13,093 bases of DNA from Methanocorpusculum sp. (GTDB lineage Archaea > Halobacteriota > Methanomicrobia > Methanomicrobiales > Methanocorpusculaceae), in contig JAUNXW010000036.1 of assembly GCA_030539595.1 (NCBI GenBank), positions 1 through 13,093 of the forward strand, in the 5' to 3' direction. Below are positions 6,711 through 13,055 of the stretch, in pieces. The notes below the pieces were generated by a model, which worked only from the letters and a program-made list of their open reading frames with translations, was not told the origin of the DNA and searched no databases. Numbering within the stretch: position 1 is the stretch's first letter; each line of letters begins with the position of its first letter. The position numbers and the translations under genes were made by a program.

Positions 6711-7534
6711 TGAGTCAGGATTTTCCTATTTTAGACGACCATTTTCATATTAATTCAAGGACGGGTGCAGGTTCTGATATTGTTAAAGAGTTTATGCGCT
6801 CCGGTGGAACTCACATAGTTTTGGTAACGCTTCCTTCGTGGTCATGCGGTGTCACACCCGTGAAAGCGGATGATTTTCGCGAAGTGTTCGATTCAACCCT
6901 TGACGATTTGAAAAAAGTTGAGGCTCTCGGATGTAAATGTTACTGCATTGCAGGTGTTCACCCCGCAGAAATCGGAAGACTTTCAGAGCGTATGAGTATT
7001 TCAGAAGCAGAAGAGCTTATGTGCAGGGGACTTGATGTTGCGGCCGAGTATGTTTCCGAAGGGAAATGTATCGGTTTAAAATCCGGCAGACCTCATTATC
7101 CTCTAACGCCTGAGGTATGGGAAATGTCAAACAGAGTTCTTGAACACGCTCTGACTTTAGCGGGTGAACTCAACTGCGCTCTTCAGATTCACGCAGAAAG
7201 CGGGGCTTGTTCAGATGTAATTCAAATGGGTGAAAAATGCGGTGCGCCCAAAGGAAGAATCGTGAAACATTTCGCAACGTGTGAAACACCGCTTCACCCT
7301 TCGGTAACGGTAAGAGAGCCTTTTCTTGTCGACTGGTTTAAGGAGAAGAGGGATTTTACTCTTGAAAGTGACTACATGGATGATTTATCGCGTCCGGGAG
7401 CTGTTAACGGACCGCGTTCAGTTCCTCGAAAAATGCAGAGATTTTTGCAGGAGGGAATTATCACGAGCGAAGATATGTGGAGAGTGTGCTCATCTGTTCC
7501 CGAGAAAATCTACGGTGTGGATTTCAGGCTGTAG
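6710..7534 (+). CDS. TatD-related TIM-barrel metal-dependent hydrolase, archaeal type
   Basis: A 274-residue amidohydrolase-fold protein of the archaeal TatD-like group; its substrate is unknown. Metal-ligand motifs appear in barrel order: HFH (H11, H13) after strand 1, GVHP (82-85), IGLKSG (K124), QIHAES (H161), VKHF (H187) and LESDYMDD (D221). Classical TatD has GEIGLD at the fourth position. Here the Glu is replaced by Cys120 and the Asp by Lys124. The set HxH/K/H/H/D resembles the phosphotriesterase-type binuclear site, where a lysine is carboxylated and bridges the metals. It begins within the mptD stop codon (1-nt overlap), so it is co-translated with mcm-mptD. Possible roles include a nuclease or phosphoesterase, or an amide or cyclic-phosphate hydrolase. 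I cannot choose among these. Confidence 0.8.
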   Translation: MSQDFPILDDHFHINSRTGAGSDIVKEFMRSGGTHIVLVTLPSWSCGVTPVKADDFREVFDSTLDDLKKVEALGCKCYCIAGVHPAEIGRLSERMSISEAEELMCRGLDVAAEYVSEGKCIGLKSGRPHYPLTPEVWEMSNRVLEHALTLAGELNCALQIHAESGACSDVIQMGEKCGAPKGRIVKHFATCETPLHPSVTVREPFLVDWFKEKRDFTLESDYMDDLSRPGAVNGPRSVPRKMQRFLQEGIITSEDMWRVCSSVPEKIYGVDFRL

Positions 7535-7568
7535 ATTGTTTGTCTGATGACTATTGATAAACATATGT

Positions 7569-7594
7569 ACAGACTTTAATCTGTTTTCAAAAAA
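7569..7594. terminator. Hairpin and T/A runs between convergent genes
   Basis: The bases acaga (7569-7573) and tctgt (7580-7584) form a small stem followed by four T on the plus strand. Six A (7589-7594) give a T-run on the minus strand, downstream of the PsiE-like gene. Together these may end transcription from both sides of the 76-nt gap. Each signal alone is weak. Confidence 0.4.
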
Positions 7595-7610
7595 GTATAT
7601 GAAAATAAAA

Positions 7611-8093
7611 TCAGTTTTTATTTTCTTCTTTATGCTCTTCCGCAGAACCGCCCTTTCTCAAAAATTCAGTAACAGTTCTGTCCTCGCGCCCGAGATAAAT
7701 CATAGCAATTGTCAGACCTAAGATAACAATTGTAATACCGATTATATCCAAAAATTCCAAATCAGCCACAAGCAGTCTTCTGACCATGGTTGTAACTCCC
7801 GCAATTAAAATCGGTCTGACCAAAACTCTGCCGACTCTGACATAAGACCTTACCATGTCTATGAGCGTCGCAATAACAATAATAAGCAGAATTGACTGAA
7901 GAACAGCGGTCAAAGTTGCCTGAGACGGATTTGCTATCGCAACGGCGAGAAGTTTCAATGCTTCGAAAGCACCGACAATTGCTGTTGCAACGAGAAGAGC
8001 CGCAATAATCAGATAAATGATTATTGTAAGTATACTGCAGCCTTTTACAAGAAATTTCTGCAGTCTGGGAAATGATTGAGTACCGCACTCCAT
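7611..8093 (-). CDS. PsiE-family four-helix membrane protein
   Basis: The 160 residues contain four predicted membrane helices, at about 20-45, 62-80, 92-110 and 116-134. A basic connecting loop (VRSYVRVGRVLVRP, 81-94) and a TTMVRRLLVADLE turn (101-113) fit the phosphate-starvation-inducible PsiE family. A polar, charged tail of about 24 residues follows. PsiE is phosphate-starvation induced in E. coli, but its biochemical role is unknown and no such regulation is visible here. The ATG at 8093 has no Shine-Dalgarno site. A taatatta box (8121-8128) at the right distance suggests leaderless translation. It converges with the hydrolase gene and diverges from the wHTH operon. Family call is moderate, from hydropathy and motifs. 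Confidence 0.7.
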   Translation of the reverse strand: MECGTQSFPRLQKFLVKGCSILTIIIYLIIAALLVATAIVGAFEALKLLAVAIANPSQATLTAVLQSILLIIVIATLIDMVRSYVRVGRVLVRPILIAGVTTMVRRLLVADLEFLDIIGITIVILGLTIAMIYLGREDRTVTEFLRKGGSAEEHKEENKN

Positions 8094-8120
8094 ATAAATA
8101 TTGTATTATACTGCTCGCAA

Positions 8121-8128
8121 TAATATTA
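8121..8128 (-). promoter_or_regulatory. Putative TATA box for the PsiE-like gene
   Basis: The sequence taatatta, read leftward, lies about 28 nt before the ATG at 8093, which would place the transcript start almost on the start codon. Another AT box (tataat-like, 8103-8110) is too close to serve the same start. Confidence 0.35.
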
Positions 8129-8153
8129 GTCTTTTCCTTGAGGATGTTCAATT

Positions 8154-8203
8154 GAGTTTGTCAAATAGCGGAAACCTAAAGTTTTCCGCTATTGGACAAG
8201 CTC
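8154..8203. repeat. Long near-perfect palindrome, 21-bp arms
   Basis: The arms at 8154-8174 and 8183-8203 are complementary at 19 of 21 positions (one T/G wobble-type and one A/G mismatch), around an 8-nt loop. The core arm is aatagcggaaa / tttccgctatt. Neither side is followed by a T-run, so it is not a standard terminator. It lies in the divergent gap between the PsiE-like gene and the wHTH operon. It may be an operator or cruciform, a structured leader or small RNA, or a miniature mobile-element remnant. Confidence 0.75.
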
Positions 8204-8285
8204 ACAAAGCGCAACCGCATAACTCCCATCTCAAATTAATTAATAAATCACACCCCGCTGTTTTGAAAACATATCCTCACCACTT

Positions 8286-8329
8286 AAATATTATCAGTTT
8301 CAATAATATTATTACAAATGATAATATTT
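8286..8329. promoter_or_regulatory. Nested AT-rich inverted repeat, probable operator/promoter of the wHTH operon
   Basis: The bases aaatattatca (8286-8296) and tgataatattt (8319-8329) are a perfect 11-bp inverted repeat. Between them lies the perfect 12-bp palindrome aataatattatt (8302-8313). The block ends 8 nt before the start codon of a winged-helix regulator, and its AT boxes are at TATA distance from it. This is the classic position for autoregulation by a dimeric wHTH protein. Binding is inferred. Confidence 0.55.
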
Positions 8330-8334
8330 GTGAT
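8330..8334 (+). promoter_or_regulatory. Ribosome binding site that sets the wHTH start at 8338
   Basis: GTGAT (8330-8334) followed by gca and ATG (8338) repeats the arrangement in front of the minus-strand 90-aa gene. It argues against starting at upstream in-frame codons such as 8101, which would translate through the palindrome and the operator-like block. Confidence 0.55.
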
Positions 8335-8337
8335 GCA

Positions 8338-8796
8338 ATGAAAGACCTAACCGACGTAATAATGAATCCTGTTCGCCAGCGAATATCACAGTATCTGATT
8401 CTCAACAAAACAGGAACTGTAAACGAAATTGCAAACGAACTAAGCGATGTACCGCGTCCAAGTATTTACCGTCACGTAAAACGCTTACTTGACGCAGAAC
8501 TTATAGAAGTTGTTGAAGAAAAACAGATTCGAGGAGTTGTTGAAAAAACTTATTCGCTCGTTCACCCGAAGACAGATGAATTCACCAACTCAGACATAGC
8601 TCTGCTGATTCAGCATTCGCTGATGTCGATTGCCGGAAACTTTGCTCAATACTTCAAAAACGAAAAAGCCGACCCTGTAAAAGACATGCTGAGCGTTTCA
8701 ACTTCAACACTTCTTTTATCCGACGCTGAACTCATGGAATTCTTCGGCAAAATCGGTAATGTCTACAACGAAGTTATACAAAACAAACCGCGTTAG
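8338..8796 (+). CDS. Winged-helix (ArsR-like) transcriptional regulator
   Basis: The 152-residue protein begins with a winged HTH of the ArsR-like kind (about 5-75). Helix 1 includes MNPVRQRISQYL (9-20). Helices 2-3 span TVNEIANELSDVPRPSIYRHVKRLL (27-51), with PSIYRHVKRL as recognition helix. The wing EVVEEKQIRGVVEKTYSL (57-74) follows. The C-terminal half (about 80-145) is helical and may mediate dimerisation or ligand sensing. It lacks a cysteine-rich metal site. I chose the ATG at 8338 because of the GTGAT site and the position of the HTH. An ABC ATPase begins 58 nt downstream on the same strand, so it likely controls that transporter, and probably itself through the 8286-8329 inverted repeat. 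Target and effector are unknown. Confidence 0.85.
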   Translation: MKDLTDVIMNPVRQRISQYLILNKTGTVNEIANELSDVPRPSIYRHVKRLLDAELIEVVEEKQIRGVVEKTYSLVHPKTDEFTNSDIALLIQHSLMSIAGNFAQYFKNEKADPVKDMLSVSTSTLLLSDAELMEFFGKIGNVYNEVIQNKPR

Positions 8797-8820
8797 GATA
8801 GAGTTCCGCGCTGCATCACA

Positions 8821-8830
8821 ATAATATCAT
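8821..8830 (+). promoter_or_regulatory. AT-rich box upstream of the ABC ATPase gene
   Basis: The sequence ataatatcat in the 58-nt gap between the regulator and the ABC gene resembles a half-site of the AT-rich inverted repeat at 8286-8329, and could also be a TATA box for an internal promoter. It is about 25 nt from the ABC start codon. The evidence is thin. Confidence 0.25.
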
Positions 8831-8854
8831 CACCCGCAAACTCGGAGCAGAAAA

Positions 8855-9571
8855 ATGCTTGAAATCAAAAACCTCTCAAAGACATACAAAGGCGGCAAAA
8901 AAGCCGTATCGAATTTAAGCCTCAAAATCGAAAAAGGCGACATCTACGGATTTATCGGACACAACGGTGCTGGAAAAACCACCACAATAAAATGCATCTG
9001 CGGAATTATAGATTTTGAAGAAGGAGAAATCAGAATCGACGGTCATTCTGTCAAAGATGAACCCATTCTCTGCAAAACTATTACAGCCTACATCCCTGAT
9101 AACCCTGACTTATATGAATACTTAACCGGTATACAATATCTGAACTTCACAGCAGACATGTTTGGAATATCATCAGCCGAACGAAGCGAATCAATAAAAA
9201 AATACGCGGACGAATTTGAAATAACATCCTCACTCGGAGATTTGATTTCATCCTACTCACACGGAATGAAACAAAAACTCGCAATAATTGCCGCACTGAT
9301 TCACAAACCCAAACTTTTAGTCCTTGACGAACCTTTTGTCGGACTTGACCCGAAAGCCTCTGTAACTCTTAAAAAAATAATGCATGAGATGTGCTCAAAC
9401 GGTTCTGCAATATTTTTCTCAACACACATTCTCGACGTCGCCGAAAAACTCTGCACCAAAATTGCTATAATCAAAGACGGTCAGCTTGTTGTCAACGGCG
9501 AAACAGCAAAACTCACACACGGCGAGTCGCTTGAATCATTATTCATGGAGGTTGTCAGCCGTGCTGAATGA
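8855..9571 (+). CDS. ABC transporter ATP-binding protein
   Basis: The nucleotide-binding subunit of an ABC-2-type exporter, 238 residues. Walker A is GHNGAGKTT (35-43), the signature is YSHGMKQK (134-141), Walker B is LLVLDEP (154-160), the D-loop GLDP is at 163-166 and the H-loop is STH (H191). At the Q-loop position the sequence reads IPDNPDLYE (80-88), and the signature has SHGM in place of SGGQ. Both forms are common in the Ccm/Nod-like exporter ATPases. The start is supported by ggag (8844-8847), 7 nt upstream. The permease gene begins inside its 3' end with an 11-nt overlap, so the two are co-translated and should form one transporter. Substrate is unknown; candidates are a peptide, antibiotic or lipid. 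Confidence 0.93.
   Translation: MLEIKNLSKTYKGGKKAVSNLSLKIEKGDIYGFIGHNGAGKTTTIKCICGIIDFEEGEIRIDGHSVKDEPILCKTITAYIPDNPDLYEYLTGIQYLNFTADMFGISSAERSESIKKYADEFEITSSLGDLISSYSHGMKQKLAIIAALIHKPKLLVLDEPFVGLDPKASVTLKKIMHEMCSNGSAIFFSTHILDVAEKLCTKIAIIKDGQLVVNGETAKLTHGESLESLFMEVVSRAE
9547..9552 (+). promoter_or_regulatory. Strong RBS for the ABC permease, inside the ATPase gene
   Basis: GGAGGT lies 8 nt before the GTG at 9561. It selects that start over the upstream in-frame codon at 9486, which would add 25 residues translated out of frame within the ATPase gene. Confidence 0.65.
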
Positions 9572-11144
9572 GATAAAACTCCTGACAAAAGTCAACATCT
9601 GCAACTCGTTTGGAATTAACGAGGCGAGGTTCTCCAAAGACAAAAAGAAAAGACGAAACGTAATTATCTATGGAAGTGCATTTCTGTTTCTGGCACTGAT
9701 TATAATGCTTTATACAGCGGTGCTTTCAGCCGTATTAATCATGGAAAATGCATCTGAAGCTGTTCCTATGTTTATATTTATAATTGCGACTGCGATTATT
9801 TTTATTTTCAGCGTGTTTAAGTCAGGACGTGCTCTCTTTAATATGAAAACATACGAGCGCGAAATTGTTCTACCTGTAAAACCTCTTGCGATAGTCATCA
9901 GCCGTCTTCTGAGCATGTATATCTTCAACGCACTTCTTGCGGCAATTATCGCAGTTCCGGGAAGTATAATTTATGCGGTTTTCACAGCGCCCGGCTTATC
10001 GTTTTACATAACGATGATACTTGGAATTTTTCTGATTCCGCTTCTTCCGATGACAATAGCTACAGCTCTTGGAGCAGTGGTTTTGGCGGCTGCTTCAAAG
10101 ATGAAACACAAAAATTTCGCTGCAATAATTCTTTCAATGATTTTTACGGTTTTGGTGATTGCTTTATCGCTTTCATTTTCGTTCAGCGGAAACAGTATAA
10201 TCAGTAATATCTCGGAAATATCATCTGCAATCATCACTCAGGCTGAAAATATCTATCCGCCTTCCGTTTTATTTTACAACGGAGTATTCGGTGATGCCTT
10301 TGCATATGCAATGTTTGCTGTTATATCGGTTGGAATTTTTGCGGTTTTTACCGCAATAGTTCAATGGAAATTTACAGCCGTATGTTCAGCGCTGAACACG
10401 AGTGCATCAAAAAAAGATTACGTTATGCACGAACTTTCAAAAACTTCACAACTGAAAGCCCTCTACATTAAAGAGTTCAGAAGATATCTGGCTTCAAATA
10501 TTTATGTCATGAATACGAGTATCGGATATGTTCTCATGGTGATTTTGTCAGTTATGATTCTCATATTCGGTGCGGAGAAAATCAACGGGCTGTTTGGAAT
10601 AGATAGATTTATAGAAACAGCAGTGCCCGTCGTTCTGGCGTTTATGTGTGCATTTTCATCAACTACAGCAAGTGCTATTTCTATGGAAGGAAAACAGTGG
10701 TGGATTGTAAAATCAATGCCTGTTGCGGCAAAAAAAGTCTTTGACAGCAAAATATTGGTAAACCTAAGTGTTGCTTTTCCGTTTTACTTAATTTCGGTGA
10801 TAATTCTTTCAATTGCTTTACCGATGAGCCTTGCAGGCTATGCGGTTCTGATTATTTTACCGCTTGCATATATTTTCTTTATATCGGTTTTGGGAATTAC
10901 GGTAAATGCAAAACTTCCTCTTCTCGAATGGGAAAATGACGTTATGGTTGTAAAACAAAGCGGTGCAATGATTGTTACAATGCTAATCGGGTTCGCGGCA
11001 GCCGCTCTTCCCATGATTTTCGTATTTGCTTTTTCTGGAACTGTTCAGACTTTGTCTTTTGCAGTGATTATCGCGGTAATTATTATAACGACCGCAGTCT
11101 TATATCGTAAGAACAACAGAATTGTTCTGAAGAGGATTGAATAA
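9561..11144 (+). CDS. ABC-2-like exporter permease, multi-pass membrane protein
   Basis: The membrane subunit partnering the ATPase encoded just upstream. From the GTG at 9561 it has 527 residues. A cytosolic basic N-terminus (…FSKDKKKRRN…) is followed by about 12 hydrophobic segments in two groups. The first group spans roughly residues 35-290. After a soluble stretch containing the KDYVMHELSKTSQLKALYIKEF-type linker (split here at about 291-330), the second group spans residues 335-525. This layout fits large 500-550-residue permeases of ABC-2-like exporters found widely in Firmicutes and in some archaea. No enzymatic motif is visible. It overlaps the ATPase gene by 11 nt and the cupin gene begins 1 nt after its stop. 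Substrate and direction are inferred from the family only. Confidence 0.85.
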   Translation: MLNEIKLLTKVNICNSFGINEARFSKDKKKRRNVIIYGSAFLFLALIIMLYTAVLSAVLIMENASEAVPMFIFIIATAIIFIFSVFKSGRALFNMKTYEREIVLPVKPLAIVISRLLSMYIFNALLAAIIAVPGSIIYAVFTAPGLSFYITMILGIFLIPLLPMTIATALGAVVLAAASKMKHKNFAAIILSMIFTVLVIALSLSFSFSGNSIISNISEISSAIITQAENIYPPSVLFYNGVFGDAFAYAMFAVISVGIFAVFTAIVQWKFTAVCSALNTSASKKDYVMHELSKTSQLKALYIKEFRRYLASNIYVMNTSIGYVLMVILSVMILIFGAEKINGLFGIDRFIETAVPVVLAFMCAFSSTTASAISMEGKQWWIVKSMPVAAKKVFDSKILVNLSVAFPFYLISVIILSIALPMSLAGYAVLIILPLAYIFFISVLGITVNAKLPLLEWENDVMVVKQSGAMIVTMLIGFAAAALPMIFVFAFSGTVQTLSFAVIIAVIIITTAVLYRKNNRIVLKRIE

Positions 11145-11145
11145 A

Positions 11146-11472
11146 ATGATAATCAATTTCGATAAAATTGACGAAACGGTTACTCCTAATTTCAAGGGAG
11201 GAGAAAAAGAAGCTGCTACACGTGTCTTCGACAACGGAAAAATAAGAGTTTTAACTCTTAAACTTGTTCCCGGAGCATCCATTGGCATGCATACCCATGA
11301 AACAAATTCTGAAACGATGTATGTCATTGAAGGCAAAGGCAAGGTTGTCTACGACGGAAAAATCTGGGAGCTTGCCAAAGGTAACTGTCATTACTGCGGT
11401 TTAGGTCATTCTCATTCAATAATTAATGACGGCGACAGTGATTTGATTCTGTTTGCACAGATAATAAGTTAA
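11146..11472 (+). CDS. Small cupin-fold protein
   Basis: A single-domain cupin of 108 residues. Motif 1, G43-x5-H49-x-H51-x4-E56-x6-G63, is complete. Motif 2 ends in GxxH-x3-N (G87, H90, N94) but has Gly in place of the usual Pro. His49, His51, Glu56 and His90 can therefore bind one metal ion. Proteins of this size act as small-molecule enzymes, isomerases or sensors; nothing here fixes the substrate. The ATG at 11146 follows the permease stop by one base. An in-frame TTG at 11137 inside the permease gene is less likely. agagg (11131-11135) may serve as RBS. Its place behind an exporter suggests a role with the same compound, but that is inference. Confidence 0.85.
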   Translation: MIINFDKIDETVTPNFKGGEKEAATRVFDNGKIRVLTLKLVPGASIGMHTHETNSETMYVIEGKGKVVYDGKIWELAKGNCHYCGLGHSHSIINDGDSDLILFAQIIS

Positions 11473-11473
11473 C

Positions 11474-11737
11474 ATGGGCGAACTGAGTAAACTCAAAAAC
11501 ATCGGCGAAAAACTTGAGGCTCAACTTAACGAAGTCGGAATTTTTTCCGAAAGCGGGCTGAAATCATCCGGAGCTGAAAATACATGGCTCAAGATTCAGA
11601 AAATTGATTCATCGGCTTGTATTCACAGACTTCTGGCGCTTGAAGGAGCGATTGAGAATGTCAAAAAGACAGAACTTCCCGCAGAGCGCAAGGCTGAACT
11701 GAAAAAATTCTATACAGAACATAAGATTTCAAAATGA
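11474..11737 (+). CDS. Stand-alone TfoX/Sxy C-terminal domain protein
   Basis: The 87 residues match the C-terminal domain of TfoX/Sxy. A helix-hairpin-helix-like start KLKNIGEKLEAQLNEVGI (6-23) is followed by the conserved core SACIHRLLALEGAIENV (47-63) and an ending LPAERKAELKKFY (68-80). In gamma-proteobacteria full TfoX controls competence genes with CRP. Here the N-terminal domain is absent, so that role should not be assumed. Free-standing copies occur in many bacteria and some archaea without known function, and the HhH-like fold may bind nucleic acid or protein. The ATG lies 1 nt after the cupin stop, and the TGA overlaps the next ATG (ATGA), which indicates co-translation. Confidence 0.82.
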   Translation: MGELSKLKNIGEKLEAQLNEVGIFSESGLKSSGAENTWLKIQKIDSSACIHRLLALEGAIENVKKTELPAERKAELKKFYTEHKISK

Positions 11738-12222
11738 GCAGTATTTTCGAAATGAAAAACTCCGACTGGGGTCGTGTCAGTGAAATTTATTCTGAAGCAC
11801 TTGCCGAAGGTAAATCCACTTTTAATAAAGTCTGCCCGACTTTTGAAGAGTGGAATGCGTCTCATCTGAAAAAATGCCGCTTTGTTATGGAGGCTGACGG
11901 TGAAATCTGCGGATGGTGTGCGCTTTCGCCCGTTTCATCTCGTGAGGCATACAAAGGGGTTGCAGAGATAAGTATCTACATCGATAAAAAATTCCACGGG
12001 AAGGGTCTTGGGACAAAACTTTTGACGCATCTTTGCGAATCCTCAGAAAAAGAAGGCATCTGGAGTTTGTACGCGGCGGTTTTTGAGGTCAACGAAGCAA
12101 GTCTTGTTCTTCACAGAAAATGCGGTTTCCGCGAAGTCGGTTACCGTGAAAAAATCGCGAGAGATATTTTCGGAAATTGGCAGAACACAATAATTTTTGA
12201 AAAACGCAGCAGGGCTGTATGA
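11734..12222 (+). CDS. GNAT N-acetyltransferase, Pat/MnaT-like
   Basis: An acetyl-CoA-dependent acetyltransferase of 162 residues. The N-terminal part has EGKSTF (25-30), where members of the phosphinothricin acetyltransferase/YncA group recognise amino-acid-like acceptors. Motif A runs VAEISIYIDKKFHGKGLGTKLL (split as 76-87 and 88-97), with the pyrophosphate loop HGKGLG at 88-93. Motif B contains NEASLVLHRKCGF (120-132) and EVGYREK. This order is typical of the Pat/MnaT group, which acetylates methionine sulfone/sulfoximine or phosphinothricin. The true substrate here is unknown. It overlaps both neighbours by ATGA (11734-11737 and 12219-12222). Confidence 0.87.
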   Translation: MSSIFEMKNSDWGRVSEIYSEALAEGKSTFNKVCPTFEEWNASHLKKCRFVMEADGEICGWCALSPVSSREAYKGVAEISIYIDKKFHGKGLGTKLLTHLCESSEKEGIWSLYAAVFEVNEASLVLHRKCGFREVGYREKIARDIFGNWQNTIIFEKRSRAV

Positions 12223-13055
12223 GTTTTGATTGTGAAATAAGGCTTGAACTTCCTTCTGCCGAACATAAATCACGCGCAGAAGAGTTCAAGTCTGAATTTT
12301 TTTCAAACGGCGAAGAGATAATTAACGGCAGTTCTCTTTTCGATAAAATGGATTTTGATGATTGGCTTGCTTATGCAGTTAAGAACCGCGACGAAAAAAC
12401 CGTTAGTTCTGAATGGGTTACAGCGACTGTTTTTTTCGGTGTAAGAAATTCTGATGAAAAAATAATCGGAATTATTGATGTGCGTCATAATCTGAATAAT
12501 ACGTTTTTAAAAGAATACGGCGGTCATATAGGATATTCTGTTCGTCCGAGTGAGAGATGTAAAGGTTATGCTTCTCGAATGCTTTCTTTGGCGCTTTGTT
12601 TTACTGATTCTCTTTTGATTACTGAGGTTATGATTGGCTGTTATGAAAGCAATACCGCATCAATCAGGGTTATTGAAAGATGCGGAGGAAGACTTTCTGA
12701 ACGTAAATTTTATTCAGACGGCAATCCTATGAGAATTTACAAAATATACAGAGGTGTTTCTGTCTGCGGAGCTGAATGTTTTGAGTGCGATAAATATTTG
12801 AAAGAATGCGGAGGGTGTCGGGCAATTGAGGGAAAAGTCTGCTGGACTGAGTTTACAAATGAAAATGTATGCGGTATTTATGACTGCTGTATGAATAAAA
12901 AAATCTCCGACTGCGGTAAGTGTGATTTGTTTCCGTGCTGGAAATTCAAAGACGGCGACCCTACAAAAACTGATGAAGAGAATCGTGAGATTTTAAGAAG
13001 ACAGATTGATGTTTTGAAGAGTTTGTCCGATTGTGTTGTCAAACATTTAGATTAA
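12219..13055 (+). CDS. GNAT acetyltransferase fused to a cysteine-rich DUF3795-like domain
   Basis: A 278-residue two-domain protein. Residues 1-178 are a RimL-like GNAT. IIGIIDVRHNLNN (82-94) and GGHIGYSVRPSERCKGYASR (101-120) give the acetyl-CoA loop, and ESNTASIRVIERCGG (143-157) gives motif B. Residues about 181-278 form a DUF3795-like domain with twelve cysteines between C183 and C240, in CxxC-type clusters (VCGAECFEC, CGGC, CGIYDCC, DCGKC). These could bind zinc or an iron-sulfur cluster. The reading frame is continuous through the join. The gene is AT-richer and more T-rich in codon use than the upstream cluster. The N-terminal domain resembles Firmicutes proteins, consistent with transfer. 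It is the last complete gene in the window. Role unknown; a tRNA, protein or antibiotic acetyltransferase is possible. Confidence 0.85.
   Translation: MSFDCEIRLELPSAEHKSRAEEFKSEFFSNGEEIINGSSLFDKMDFDDWLAYAVKNRDEKTVSSEWVTATVFFGVRNSDEKIIGIIDVRHNLNNTFLKEYGGHIGYSVRPSERCKGYASRMLSLALCFTDSLLITEVMIGCYESNTASIRVIERCGGRLSERKFYSDGNPMRIYKIYRGVSVCGAECFECDKYLKECGGCRAIEGKVCWTEFTNENVCGIYDCCMNKKISDCGKCDLFPCWKFKDGDPTKTDEENREILRRQIDVLKSLSDCVVKHLD

Noticed and set aside
6710..7534. Calling the hydrolase a TatD DNase
   Set aside because: The strand-4 Glu of TatD nucleases is missing, so the specific function is not supported.
8154..8203. Intrinsic terminator
   Set aside because: Neither strand has a T-run after the stem.
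8101..8337. N-terminal extension of the wHTH regulator from 8101
   Set aside because: It would be translated through the long palindrome and the operator-like repeat, shows no domain, and the ATG at 8338 has its own GTGAT site.
9486..9560. Earlier start of the ABC permease
   Set aside because: It lies out of frame within the ATPase gene. GGAGGT is well placed for the GTG at 9561.
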